A DNA stretch of 64,000 nt from NCBI GenBank assembly GCA_017302895.1, contig JAFLBV010000002.1, forward strand, positions 620,001 through 684,000, in the 5' to 3' direction. This DNA is from Ignavibacteria bacterium. GTDB taxonomy: Bacteria; Bacteroidota; Ignavibacteria; Ignavibacteriales; Ignavibacteriaceae. The notes beneath the pieces are model-generated. The model worked only from the letters and a program-made list of their open reading frames with translations. It was not told the origin of the DNA and did not search any database. A program made the translations under genes and the position numbers. This document shows, in pieces, positions 52,724 through 62,073 of this stretch (its first letter is position 1; each line of letters begins with the position of its first letter).

Positions 52724-53708
52724 ACTTGATTCGGTATCCAAACTTTGTGACATACCTGGAGTCAAACTCTTCCTGGTAGGTGGAGGTGAAATAGGTACCA
52801 AAGAGACCGTAGCCACCGGAGATGTTGGTGAAGACCTGCTCATCAAGGCGGAGGCTGAAGTTGTCGAGGAATCCGTTTACGCTCGAGTAGTAAAATGAAA
52901 GAGGCGCATCGTATTCGGTTGATTCGAAAATAACATGAAGCGCCCGGAATTGTGATTTATCCTCTACACCCTCGGAGATTTTGTTCATTGCCCAGTCGAA
53001 GGAGGTAAGTTCATAGGAGGCTTCCTCATCTCTATTAGCAACGGGATATATTGGCGTTTCGACGCCGTTTCTGTTAATCACTCTAAGCGGCACTTCAATT
53101 GTGCCAGGCACTTCCCTGTTATTTACCAATTTCGAGTAATAAATCTTCATCTTTGGAAATGTAAGGTTCAACTCCTGCGAAGTCCAGTAGAAGGTCCAGT
53201 TTTTGCCGTACTTAAATGGATCGACATCAGTTGTAAATCCACGCGGAAATGGAATGGAGTTTTCGTAGTTAAGATACTGTGGTACTTTCGTTCCTGAAGT
53301 CAGCACTTTACCGTTTTGCAGCCTTGCAGTGATCGTTATCGTATCATTTGCATAGAGTGGAATTGCCTTCCCGAAATAAAATTTCTGCGGGCCCTTATAT
53401 CTGGATGAATCTTTCCGGGCTACCATGGAATCTTTTAGTATGTAAGTATCCCCTCGAAATCTAATTTCTACCCGGGCACCGGCAATCTCGGGATCCTCTG
53501 TGTTCAGAAGCGGATCGGTACCGGGGGCATCATAAACTTTTGCCAGGATTACTTTCGGGACAACGAACTTGCCGATCTCCTGTCCTGGAGTAATTGAGTA
53601 GAGGACATAGCCCTCCTTAAATTCAGATCTGGGAGAGAAACTTTCTTCACACCCTGTCATCAACAGAGAGATGAAGAGAATACTTATTGTTGAAAGAATC
53701 TTTTTCAT
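52722..53708 (-). CDS. DUF4249 lipoprotein partnered with a TonB receptor
   Basis: 328 residues with a lipoprotein signal (MKKILSTISILFISLLMTGC, Cys20). The DUF4249 plan is visible: an N-terminal Ig-like domain (PGQEIGKFVVPKVILAKVYDAPG...IAGARVEIRFRGDTYILKD... IPLYANDTITITARL) and a C-terminal domain. DUF4249 genes are typically found next to TonB-dependent receptors, as here, one base after the receptor stop. Likely a surface lipoprotein aiding uptake; ligand unknown. Confidence 0.85.
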   Translation of the reverse strand: MKKILSTISILFISLLMTGCEESFSPRSEFKEGYVLYSITPGQEIGKFVVPKVILAKVYDAPGTDPLLNTEDPEIAGARVEIRFRGDTYILKDSMVARKDSSRYKGPQKFYFGKAIPLYANDTITITARLQNGKVLTSGTKVPQYLNYENSIPFPRGFTTDVDPFKYGKNWTFYWTSQELNLTFPKMKIYYSKLVNNREVPGTIEVPLRVINRNGVETPIYPVANRDEEASYELTSFDWAMNKISEGVEDKSQFRALHVIFESTEYDAPLSFYYSSVNGFLDNFSLRLDEQVFTNISGGYGLFGTYFTSTYQEEFDSRYVTKFGYRIK

Positions 53709-53709
53709 G

Positions 53710-56010
53710 CTAAAACTCAGCTTTCACGAAAATTGCAGGGAGAATCGGGAGTTGATCAATTCTCTTTCCGGTTTTTTTATCAAAATAGTAGATGTTGGCG
53801 CGGTTGTAGGCATTTATTACACTCGCACCAATTGTAAAGTCTGCGAAGGAAGTCGAAAACTTTTTGGTGACCGAAATGTCAAGTCTGTGATACCATGGCA
53901 ATCTTCCCGAATTCTTGGTATCATAGATAAACTGTGGTTCGTAGTTGTTGAAAATATCTATCGGTGTTGTACCATCAAGGAGGAGTTTGTTGAAAAATCC
54001 CGAAATCGGTGTAAACGGCATTCCTGATGAAAGCACCCAGTTTGCGGTGAACTGCCAGCTGTCACCCGGATTGATACCTGCAAGAATACTCAATGAATGC
54101 CTGACATCATACCTTGGCGGATAAGTAAGGTCTTTTGCCTTTTTCTCAGCCCAGCCGAGTGCATACGAGGCTCTTGCATAAAAAATGCTTCCGTCAAATT
54201 TAAGTGACGACTCAATACCGTAAGAGACTCCCTCAATATTCTTGAAGTCGAACTGTATCGAAGTAAATTTCTTTTCATTCACTTCCATCAGATTCGACAT
54301 CACTTTGTAGTAAGCCTCCACTTCAAGAAGGAATTTATCTGTAAAGTAGGAAGTGAAGCCCGCAATAAAGTGTGTTGCCTCGGCTGCAGTTATGTTATCA
54401 GGAATGATTACCCATGGTTCAAACACCGAAATCAGTTCATCCTCATTAGCAAGAGAAACCATCTCCTGTGAGTATCTGCCGAATGCAAATTTAAAGATCA
54501 TCAAACGGTTGAGGAGGTATGTCAGGCTGATTCTTGGTTCAAAAAGAAATGGTCTTTTTTCTGACATCGAAATAAAATTGAATCGCATTCCAAGATCGAG
54601 TCCGACATCATCCCAACGGAAAAACCGGTAGTTGAAGTAACCGGCAAGAGCATTTTTTGTGTTCTTAAAGTCAATTTCCCGCTCCAACTGATTCACCTGT
54701 TTCAAAGAAGTGGAAATATTTTTATTCTGAAGACCAAAAAGGAGCTGATCTTTGCTGTCATAAATGTATGCAAAATCGGCATTTATCGTGAAATCAGTTA
54801 CATTGTTCTCACGGGGCTTCGAACCGCTGAAGTTTGGCTCCACTTTAGCCATGTAATGCGAAAATGAGAAAATAACATCGGAGACCAGTGGTGAACCATC
54901 CCAAATCTTGCTCCACTTTAGTCCACCAATATTGTTTCTGATGTGATAATCTTCAAGTAAAGGGTCGCTGTTAATAACCTGGTCGCTGCTAAGAAAGAGG
55001 TTCGCACTGAATTTACTGTTGGGATCAATATAAGCAGGTGAGTAATTCACTTTTAGCGAAAGATCGTAAAAATCGAAGGGTGTCTCTTTGTTGTTCAAGT
55101 ATTTTTTCAGAATCCCCGACCAGTAACTTTTTCGTCCTGTTAACAGGAATGAACCATCTGGGATGGGTCCCTCGGCTGCTACTTTTCCGGAGAGCAATCC
55201 AGCCTGAATTGTCCCTTGATAAAAATTCTTGTTCCCGTCACGGGTAATGATATTTAAAATTGAGGAGAGCCTGTCCCCCATCGCGGGAGTAAAGCCACCT
55301 TTATAAAATTCGAGTGATGAAATAATTTCAGGGTCAATTACCGAGAAGATTCCAAGAGCATGAAAGGGGTTATAAACAGTTGCACCGTTAAGAAGCACAA
55401 GATTTTGGTCGCTGCCACCACCTCTTACATAATATTTCGCGGTTGCATCTCCGGTAGTATTCACCCCCGGGTTGTTCTGAATAACACGAAAGATATCCGC
55501 TTCAGCTCCGACGGGTTGAAGTTCTATATCCTTGATTGATATTTTCTCAAGTCCCAAATCAGTTTCATTTTCACGGGCATTTCTCTCCCCGACTATCGTA
55601 ACTTCATTGATATTCACTGAAGAACGGGAGAGTTTCAGGTTAAGTTCGTTGATTACACCCGATTTTATATCGATTTCCACCTCTTTTTTGATGTATCCGA
55701 TATAAGAGAAAAGTACTGTTCGCTTCCCTGCAGGTACAGACGGAATGAAATAGTAACCCGAACTGTTGGTTGAGGCACCAAGTTTAGTGGTCTTTATCGT
55801 AACATTTGCATACGGAATAATCTCACCGCTTAATGAGTCGGTAACAATTCCCCGAAGACTTCCCTGAGACTGAGCAGGTACCTGCAGCAAAAACAAAAGC
55901 GTAATTAACATTAAAAATAATGTGTAATTTCTTCCTGTTTTTTGTCTGGTTGATTTATTTGGCGAGGTTGATTTATTGATTGAGGCAGTAAGAGCAGGAA
56001 TTGAAGGCAT
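53710..56010 (-). CDS. TonB-dependent receptor with carboxypeptidase-like N-terminal domain
   Basis: 766 residues. A signal-like stretch at ~28-48 (LFLMLITLLFLLQVPAQSQ), a carboxypeptidase-like regulatory domain (~50-125: GSLRGIVTDSLSGEIIPYANVTI...SSGYYFIPSVPAGKRTVLFSYIGY), a plug domain (DLGLEKISIKDIELQPVGAEADIFRVIQNNPGVN ... YYVRGGGSDQNLVLLNG), and a 22-strand barrel ending in LPILPAIFVKAEF with an aromatic last residue. Cotranscribed with the DUF4249 lipoprotein. It imports an unidentified ligand (siderophore, peptide or glycan). Confidence 0.92.
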   Translation of the reverse strand: MPSIPALTASINKSTSPNKSTRQKTGRNYTLFLMLITLLFLLQVPAQSQGSLRGIVTDSLSGEIIPYANVTIKTTKLGASTNSSGYYFIPSVPAGKRTVLFSYIGYIKKEVEIDIKSGVINELNLKLSRSSVNINEVTIVGERNARENETDLGLEKISIKDIELQPVGAEADIFRVIQNNPGVNTTGDATAKYYVRGGGSDQNLVLLNGATVYNPFHALGIFSVIDPEIISSLEFYKGGFTPAMGDRLSSILNIITRDGNKNFYQGTIQAGLLSGKVAAEGPIPDGSFLLTGRKSYWSGILKKYLNNKETPFDFYDLSLKVNYSPAYIDPNSKFSANLFLSSDQVINSDPLLEDYHIRNNIGGLKWSKIWDGSPLVSDVIFSFSHYMAKVEPNFSGSKPRENNVTDFTINADFAYIYDSKDQLLFGLQNKNISTSLKQVNQLEREIDFKNTKNALAGYFNYRFFRWDDVGLDLGMRFNFISMSEKRPFLFEPRISLTYLLNRLMIFKFAFGRYSQEMVSLANEDELISVFEPWVIIPDNITAAEATHFIAGFTSYFTDKFLLEVEAYYKVMSNLMEVNEKKFTSIQFDFKNIEGVSYGIESSLKFDGSIFYARASYALGWAEKKAKDLTYPPRYDVRHSLSILAGINPGDSWQFTANWVLSSGMPFTPISGFFNKLLLDGTTPIDIFNNYEPQFIYDTKNSGRLPWYHRLDISVTKKFSTSFADFTIGASVINAYNRANIYYFDKKTGKRIDQLPILPAIFVKAEF

Positions 56011-56214
56011 GAAATAATTTCTTTAATAATTTACACAAGTTTGAAATCATAACTTCAAACTTCGCAGATAGCGTTAACAAAAAATAAATAATTAATATCC
56101 TTAATTTAGCGATAATTTCTGATTCAGACGGTTCTTTTCAATGTCAGCCAATTACAGGGAAACACAGAACAGAAGGCATTCTTAAAATTCTTACCCATCA
56201 TGCGCATCGTGTTC

Positions 56215-56250
56215 AAAAAAAAAAGGCTGCCCCTTTCGAGACAGCCTTAA
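56215..56250 (-). terminator. Rho-independent terminator after the T9SS propeller gene 56307
   Basis: Read on the minus strand: stem AAGGCTG / CAGCCTT (56242-56248 with 56223-56229) followed by ten T at 56224-56215. It sits ~57 nt past the stop codon at 56307, with a 7-bp tandem repeat between. Confidence 0.88.
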
Positions 56251-56280
56251 AAACAGTTCAGATGATAGTGATCAGGAAAT

Positions 56281-56301
56281 TAATACCTAATACCTAATAC
56301 C
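56281..56301. repeat. Triple 7-bp tandem repeat next to the stop codon of 56307
   Basis: TAATACC three times in exact tandem (56281-56301), five bases from the stop codon of the minus-strand T9SS gene. Confidence 0.9.
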
Positions 56302-56306
56302 TGATT

Positions 56307-57608
56307 TTATTTCATAAGAAGCATCTTGTTTGTAAGTCTTACATTGTTTGAAACAACTTCATAGATGTAAGTACCGGAAGCAAGTTTCGATGCATCAAAT
56401 GAGTAAGCATACATACCTGAATTCAGGTTTTCGCTGACCAATGTTGCAACTTCTTTACCAAGGATATCATAAACTTTCAAGGTTGTGAAACCTGCACTCT
56501 TCAATGAGAATCTGATCTCTGTTGAAGGGTTGAAAGGGTTAGGATAGTTCTGGAAAAGTTTGAAATCTTCAACATTCATGCCAAGGTCTTTAATGCTGGA
56601 TGGATTCGGGTTAATGAATCTCTCGATTGGTGGATAGTTAGCTGAACCAAAGCATGTTACATAAGCAGTGTCACCTGAAGCTGTGAAACTGATACCGCGT
56701 GGTCTTGAGTCAGTTGCGCCTGGATACATGTTCCATAACAAGCTGTCTTTGATTTCGCCGGAAACAGGATCGTAAGCATACCAGGCTCTGTTTGCCCAGA
56801 AAGTGGTGGCACCCGGATATCTGTTTGGTAAATCATTGTTTGAACCTGAAGAAGCCCAAAGAAGATTGTATTTTCTGTTCCAACCAAATGATTCAGAATC
56901 AAAACCTTTGAGGATGGTATCTGTTACTGTGAATGGTGAAAATTCATCAGGTCTGGTATATTTGAGGATTGCATGATTTGTGTAACCAGCCCAGTAAATT
57001 GTGTTTCCATCTGCGCCAACTTCGAATGATCTTGAGAAACCAACTGATGAATCAACTGCGTTTCCGAGGAAGTTGAAGGAAGGATCCCAAATTTTAATCG
57101 GGTTTCCGGGAGCAACATTAGCCGTGAAGAAATTTCCATTGCCGTCTACAGCGTTTGCAACACCCGATGCTCCAATGGTATTTCTAAGTTTACCTTTGGA
57201 AAGACCTGTTTTGTAGTCAATCTTATGGGTAAAATCAAAGAATGTGGCAAGGATATCACCATCAGGATGAGCTTTCAGACCACGGCCTGTGTTTGCCACG
57301 AGTGAGTCAGGGCTGACGCCTGGACCTACGAATACTTTAATTGGTGAGAATGAAGCCTGTGTTCCATCCGGGTTGAAGCAAAACAGAGCGCCGCATTTAA
57401 CCCATGCGTTACCGTTCCAAATTGAGTCAGCGTTTGAAGCATAAGGGGCAAACCATATTCTTCCGTAAGGGTCAACAGCTACACCGTGACCACCGGTCGA
57501 AAAACGGTAATGGGTTGTATCCGGGAAATATCCGTTAAAGGTCCAACCTTGAGCGAATGCTCCCGCTGTCAGCAACATGAATAAAAGAAGTGCAGACAAT
57601 TTTTTCAT
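56307..57608 (-). CDS. Secreted T9SS beta-propeller protein (NHL/YncE-like)
   Basis: 433 residues with a signal peptide (MKKLSALLLFMLLTAGAFAQ). Repeated blade-like motifs of the type GxGVAVDPYGRIWFAPY, GLKAHPDGDILATFFD, GVANAVDGNGNFFTAN, SFEVGADGNTIYWAGY, GISFTASGDTAYVTCF indicate a propeller. T9SS tail LFQNYPNPFNPSTEIRFSLK...GTYIYEVVSNNVRLTNKMLLMK. It is the last gene of a minus-strand surface locus (64000 to 56307), separated from the IPT lipoprotein gene by ~68 nt. Function unrecognised beyond the fold. Confidence 0.82.
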   Translation of the reverse strand: MKKLSALLLFMLLTAGAFAQGWTFNGYFPDTTHYRFSTGGHGVAVDPYGRIWFAPYASNADSIWNGNAWVKCGALFCFNPDGTQASFSPIKVFVGPGVSPDSLVANTGRGLKAHPDGDILATFFDFTHKIDYKTGLSKGKLRNTIGASGVANAVDGNGNFFTANVAPGNPIKIWDPSFNFLGNAVDSSVGFSRSFEVGADGNTIYWAGYTNHAILKYTRPDEFSPFTVTDTILKGFDSESFGWNRKYNLLWASSGSNNDLPNRYPGATTFWANRAWYAYDPVSGEIKDSLLWNMYPGATDSRPRGISFTASGDTAYVTCFGSANYPPIERFINPNPSSIKDLGMNVEDFKLFQNYPNPFNPSTEIRFSLKSAGFTTLKVYDILGKEVATLVSENLNSGMYAYSFDASKLASGTYIYEVVSNNVRLTNKMLLMK

Positions 57609-57676
57609 TTTGTATCTCCTAAATGAGTTGATGTTGAGTTGTTAAAATAAGCATTTAACATTAAAAATCTAATTAA

Positions 57677-58930
57677 TTATTTTCTACCGGAATAAGCAGC
57701 ACCCTGAACACCCATAAGAACTTTTACAATGGTTTGGTCATTGGCTTTACCGGAGACCAGACCCGAAGATCTTGTGTAGTATAGGTTTGTACCATTATCC
57801 CATGTAAGATACATTGCGTTTAATGGAAGAAATACACCCGGATAATGAACTGATACACTTCCTGCAGGAGTAACTTTCAAAATCGGTTCAGTATTGTTTG
57901 TCGCCAGGAAAATATTACCGGTAACATCCATTGTAAACTGATTGATATAAACATTATAACCAACAGCAGTACCAAGATTAACAACCGTCTGAGGGTTGGC
58001 TCCGTCAATATCACCGTTTGCATCCATTGGGAATTTGTAAAGGATCGAGGATGAGTCTTTCTTTACGGCAACATATACAGCATTGTTATAAACTCTGATT
58101 GCTGTTGCGTTGGCTGCAAATGCATAAGATTTCAGAACCTTTGTGGGGCTTACCCTGAAAAGTGATGCGTTGTCGCCACATGCCCAGATATTTCCCGCAT
58201 CATCGAAATCGATGTCAATGATTTTTACTGTAGCCGGTGTGATAGCAAACCATGAGGCTATCGCAGCACCTTCAGTCATTCTGAAAATGGCTCTGAGTGA
58301 ATTTCTTACACCATAAAGTGCACCGTCGGGTCCGATCTTTAGACTGGTGAAGACATAACCGCCACCAATTGATGGGGTAAAGTTAGTCTTGACACCGGCA
58401 GGTGTAACCTTAACAATGTTATTTGTTACGCCGCTTGAGAGAAGCGAAAAATACATGTTTCCGTTTTTATCGAATTCGATAGCCGATGGCTGCTCGAAAC
58501 TCTGAAATACCAATGGAAACTGGGCTGCCTGAATCAGTTTTACAACAACCGTGTTGCTGAAAGCCAAAGCACCTTTTACTCTTACCTTTACCAGAGCATT
58601 CTGACCGGCTTCAGTAACAACTCCGGCTCTAACCTTGAGCTCAGTAGCAGTTGCAGAGAGAATGGTTCCGGTACCGGTGTTGAAATAAACTGTGTTTTCT
58701 TCAGGAACCGTTGAGAAATTTGATCCATTGATCGTTATTTCAGTGATACCACTGTAACCGCTGTCCGGGGTGACCGTCGAGATGACGGGATCAGGTTTAA
58801 CGGCAACATTAGGATCAAACAGAGTGGTAGTCTTATCGTTTCCACACCCGGAGAAGAGTATCATAGCAGATATCAGAATATATGCCGGGAGCAGAACTGT
58901 TTTAATTTTATTCATCAAAATTGCTTTCAT
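57677..58930 (-). CDS. Lipoprotein with IPT/TIG domain and propeller repeats
   Basis: 417 residues with lipobox in ILISAMILFSGC (Cys29). GGG lies eight bases before the chosen first ATG. An IPT/TIG Ig-like domain (~48-125: PVISTVTPDSGYSGITEITINGSNFS...NTVYFNTGTGTILSATATELKVRAG) is followed by NHL-like blades (AIEFDKNGNMYFSLLS, SLKIGPDGALYGV, DIDFDDAGNIWACGD, FTMDVTGNIFLATNN). A surface propeller of related type to the protein at 56307. IPT domains are common in TonB-associated surface glycan-binding lipoproteins (SusE/SusF-like), suggesting ligand binding near the receptor of this locus. Confidence 0.8.
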   Translation of the reverse strand: MKAILMNKIKTVLLPAYILISAMILFSGCGNDKTTTLFDPNVAVKPDPVISTVTPDSGYSGITEITINGSNFSTVPEENTVYFNTGTGTILSATATELKVRAGVVTEAGQNALVKVRVKGALAFSNTVVVKLIQAAQFPLVFQSFEQPSAIEFDKNGNMYFSLLSSGVTNNIVKVTPAGVKTNFTPSIGGGYVFTSLKIGPDGALYGVRNSLRAIFRMTEGAAIASWFAITPATVKIIDIDFDDAGNIWACGDNASLFRVSPTKVLKSYAFAANATAIRVYNNAVYVAVKKDSSSILYKFPMDANGDIDGANPQTVVNLGTAVGYNVYINQFTMDVTGNIFLATNNTEPILKVTPAGSVSVHYPGVFLPLNAMYLTWDNGTNLYYTRSSGLVSGKANDQTIVKVLMGVQGAAYSGRK

Positions 58931-58950
58931 TTTTTTAACCCGTCTGATAG

Positions 58951-59967
58951 TTAATACTCAAATCTGACTGTGAAATTGTGAACCGAGCTAAATACTCCAA
59001 ATGGGGTATAAGCATAGTCAACCGCCATTCTGATCCCTTCCAGTTCAGGTCTAAGACCAAAGCCGAGGCTGTATTTTTTCTCGTCATTAGGGAATGAGAC
59101 ACCTCCGCGGAGGTAAACCCATTTCATAAAGCTGTATTCACCACCGATGTATAACTGTTCAGGATAATCTCTCGGGTGGGAAACATCCACAGCCAGCAGG
59201 AATGAATGCTGTTTCGCCAGTTCGGGGAAAAGATCGATCATGTTCATTGCAACACCAATTTTGAAGTTGAGTGGCAACTGAAAACCGTCTTCCTTGTATT
59301 TGATCTCGGTCGAGAAATTCCTGACACTCATACCAAAATTAAGGCTTTTGAACCCTGTTTTGTAGAAAATACCAAAATCGAATGCCAATGTCGAAAGAGA
59401 ATTCTCTTCGGTAACCATCTGACCGGTATTGTCGAAAGTAATAGGGCTGACACCAAGATTCTGGCGGACATATTTAACCTGACCACCGACACTGAATTTT
59501 TCAGAAAGGGCATTGGCGTATCCAACACCTATCGAAATGGCTGTCGGGCTGAATGTACCGACATCTCTGTAACCTCTTTCAGTGCTTCCATCGACTACTG
59601 TCATAAGCAGATCGCCGTAATTAACAGCCATTACAGTAGCACCAAATTTTCCCCATGCCGGATCACTTGGTTGAAATGAAAAGCTTGAATAAACATAATT
59701 GATGTCGGCGATCCACTTGTTAACGCCGGCTGATACATCCATTTTACTGTCACCAAATGCAAGTGAAGCCGGGTTATAAAAGAGGGCTGCTGAATTTGAG
59801 GTGATAGCAGTAAATGTTTCTCCCATACCGGTTGCTCTTGCATCGGTTGGAGCAGATAAAAACTTCATTCCAGACTGTGCTAACTTGGTCCGTTGACCAA
59901 ATGTCTCAGACTGGAGAAAGCATACGGCAGCCAAAATAATAGCCGTAAATAATAGATACTTTTTCAT
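58951..59967 (-). CDS. PorV/PorQ-family outer-membrane protein
   Basis: 338 residues from MKKYLLFTAIILAAVCFLQSETFGQ; a longer frame upstream runs into the neighbouring gene and is rejected. KLAQSGMKFLSAPTDARATGMGETFTAITSNSAALFYNPASLAF is the conserved PorV/PorQ opening (GARATGMGxAxxA...LFYNPA). A beta-barrel follows, ending HNFTVRFEY with an aromatic residue. PorV proteins carry T9SS cargo to the attachment complex; members beside surface proteins may serve a single client. Here the neighbours are cargo-like proteins. Confidence 0.88.
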   Translation of the reverse strand: MKKYLLFTAIILAAVCFLQSETFGQRTKLAQSGMKFLSAPTDARATGMGETFTAITSNSAALFYNPASLAFGDSKMDVSAGVNKWIADINYVYSSFSFQPSDPAWGKFGATVMAVNYGDLLMTVVDGSTERGYRDVGTFSPTAISIGVGYANALSEKFSVGGQVKYVRQNLGVSPITFDNTGQMVTEENSLSTLAFDFGIFYKTGFKSLNFGMSVRNFSTEIKYKEDGFQLPLNFKIGVAMNMIDLFPELAKQHSFLLAVDVSHPRDYPEQLYIGGEYSFMKWVYLRGGVSFPNDEKKYSLGFGLRPELEGIRMAVDYAYTPFGVFSSVHNFTVRFEY

Positions 59968-59989
59968 ATTCTTTTCCGTCCCGGTTAAG

Positions 59990-62032
59990 TTAGCGAATGA
60001 TAACAAATTTAACGGTGTGTTTTTCACCCGTCTTACTGTCTGTAATAACACCAATGTAGACACCGCTGACCACAATCTGACCTGCTGATGTAACCTGATT
60101 CCAGAATTCATCGCCTGATCCGTCACTGTGTTCGATAGTCTTGATGAGTTCACCCATCTCGGTGTAGATTTTTATTGTACATTCGCCGGGGATGTCATAA
60201 AAAGCTATTCTGTCGCCTGCTGCCCCGCCCGGGAATCTTACTTTATCAGGGATTGAACTTGAGTTGTAAGGATTTGGTACCACTCTGATCTCACTAAGGG
60301 CGTTACCGGCTTTTCTTTTCAATCTTGCAGGATCGTATGATTGTGAATAGTAGCGGGAGCTTTTCGAACCGTCATTACCTACACATGTAAGGTAATAGTA
60401 GTAATCGAAACCTCTTGAAAGCGAAGTATCGTTAAATGAAGTGGTTCCGGAAGGAAGCGTTTTAATAAGATGATATGTCGAATCAACATTTGCTGATGCT
60501 CTCCATACTTCAAAACCTGCAGGATTTTCACCGTCAAACAGTGTCCATGTAAGTGTAATTCTGTCACCACCCGATTTTATATCAAAAATCTTTGGGGGTT
60601 TTGGCGGATTCGGTACCGTTGCCCAGTTGGTTGCAAAAGCATCAGATATCTTTTTGAAAGTTGCCATCAGGGAATCTTTTCCCTTCATAACTTCCTGATT
60701 TTTCTGAAGCGCTGTAATCTGTCCGTTTTTGAATCTCTTGCCAACTTCGAGTCCGGCATCATATCCCATACCTGCTGAAGCTTCAGCCCAGACTATTGTA
60801 ACAGAGTCACCAGGGGCGAGTGTGTAAGGACCGTAACCGTTGTTTGCAGAGTTACCGCCTGTTCCAGTACCGTAAGGTGGAGCAGTCTGAGCAGCATAAT
60901 TTCCATCAGGCTGTACAAACTTGGCGTGTCTTGGTGATTTATGACCGGCAGACATGAGAGTATATTCACCCTGCATTCTGTTCACATTAAATGCATTGTT
61001 TCCGGCGAGAAATTCATTTCTGTCAGAATCTTCCCAGCTAGTTGTAGATGGCTGGGTTTTATCATCGGTTTTGTCTGTAGCAGATTTGTCAGCATGAAGA
61101 GTTATGTTTCCAACGAACTGCCATGCAGCAAGTCTTCCGACTGTATCACCTTTATCAAGATAACGGGCTGCGTTCGAGTTGATCTGCCAGATTGGACCAC
61201 CGATATTATCGTATGGTGCTTCTTTTCCGGGGTGATATCCATGCCATGCGAACTGACATCTGAAAGCCTCACTTGGAGGATCGACTTCCACACCGTCACC
61301 TCTTGAATCAACCATTGTATTGATACCCCATCCTGCGGAGTTACCGATTACATAGCGTGCTTGCTTGTTGATAGAGTATCTGTAATTGAAGAAGAAATAT
61401 ACGCCTGTCAGAGTAGTGTTTGGCAACTCGATGGTTGTTGGATCTGCATCTGTGTTACCTGTATTCTTGTAGGTGTACTCATTTACGATGAAGTTATCAT
61501 AACCGGGTGCACTGAACTGATAGATTCTTCTCTTCATCGTGATACCCAACTGGGTATGTACGATATTTTCAAGCATCCTGTCAGCCTTCAATGTAGGGTC
61601 AACCCTGTCGATGGAAACATCTTTCTCATACGACTGATTTCCGTCGACATTGACAATCGGGGCTTCAAATTTTGAGATCAACTCAAATTTTTCAGGAAAT
61701 GCTGCCCAGAATTGCGGGTTTCTTGGTCCGATTGCCACGACTTTCACAGGATAAAAATTACCTTTTTCATCTGTAAAGTTGGCAGCACCGATCCAGTGAC
61801 CTTTCATCGCTATCATATCCTGATAACGATAAATTGCAGGATATGCGAGACCTTCCTGCTGGGTTTTCACAAAGCCCTGCTCTTCAAGCTCACTGCCTAT
61901 CTCTGAATACCAGCTATGCAAAGAGCCAACCGACATCCACTTGTTTTTAAACTGTGCATTTGCATCGAAAGTGGCAACCACCAGCAGAAGCAAAAGAACA
62001 GACCAAAATTTAATCATAAATTCTTTTTTCAT
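59990..62032 (-). CDS. Large secreted surface protein with fibronectin-like and sorting-like tail
   Basis: 680 residues from MKKEFMIKFWSVLLLLLVVA; GAGG lies five bases before this ATG, better than the ATG eight codons earlier. N-terminal part (WMSVGSLHSWYSEIGSELEEQG...AIYRYQDMIAMKGHWIGAANF) not recognised. A fibronectin type III-like domain at ~510-600 (PPKIFDIKSGGDRITLTWTLFDGENPAGFEVWRAS). Final ~80 residues (RVVPNPYNSSS...VSGVYIGVITDSKTGEKHTVKFVIIR) look like a variant T9SS tail with NPYN in place of NPFN. It is the TonB receptor's immediate downstream neighbour. Confidence 0.75.
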   Translation of the reverse strand: MKKEFMIKFWSVLLLLLVVATFDANAQFKNKWMSVGSLHSWYSEIGSELEEQGFVKTQQEGLAYPAIYRYQDMIAMKGHWIGAANFTDEKGNFYPVKVVAIGPRNPQFWAAFPEKFELISKFEAPIVNVDGNQSYEKDVSIDRVDPTLKADRMLENIVHTQLGITMKRRIYQFSAPGYDNFIVNEYTYKNTGNTDADPTTIELPNTTLTGVYFFFNYRYSINKQARYVIGNSAGWGINTMVDSRGDGVEVDPPSEAFRCQFAWHGYHPGKEAPYDNIGGPIWQINSNAARYLDKGDTVGRLAAWQFVGNITLHADKSATDKTDDKTQPSTTSWEDSDRNEFLAGNNAFNVNRMQGEYTLMSAGHKSPRHAKFVQPDGNYAAQTAPPYGTGTGGNSANNGYGPYTLAPGDSVTIVWAEASAGMGYDAGLEVGKRFKNGQITALQKNQEVMKGKDSLMATFKKISDAFATNWATVPNPPKPPKIFDIKSGGDRITLTWTLFDGENPAGFEVWRASANVDSTYHLIKTLPSGTTSFNDTSLSRGFDYYYYLTCVGNDGSKSSRYYSQSYDPARLKRKAGNALSEIRVVPNPYNSSSIPDKVRFPGGAAGDRIAFYDIPGECTIKIYTEMGELIKTIEHSDGSGDEFWNQVTSAGQIVVSGVYIGVITDSKTGEKHTVKFVIIR

Positions 62033-62073
62033 TTTTTCCTCGGATTTAATTTCCATTCCATGTTCACTGATAA

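Noticed and set aside
59968..60153. Longer N-terminus for the PorV-like protein
   Set aside because: It would overlap the end of the neighbouring gene; the ATG at 59967 starts a clean signal peptide.
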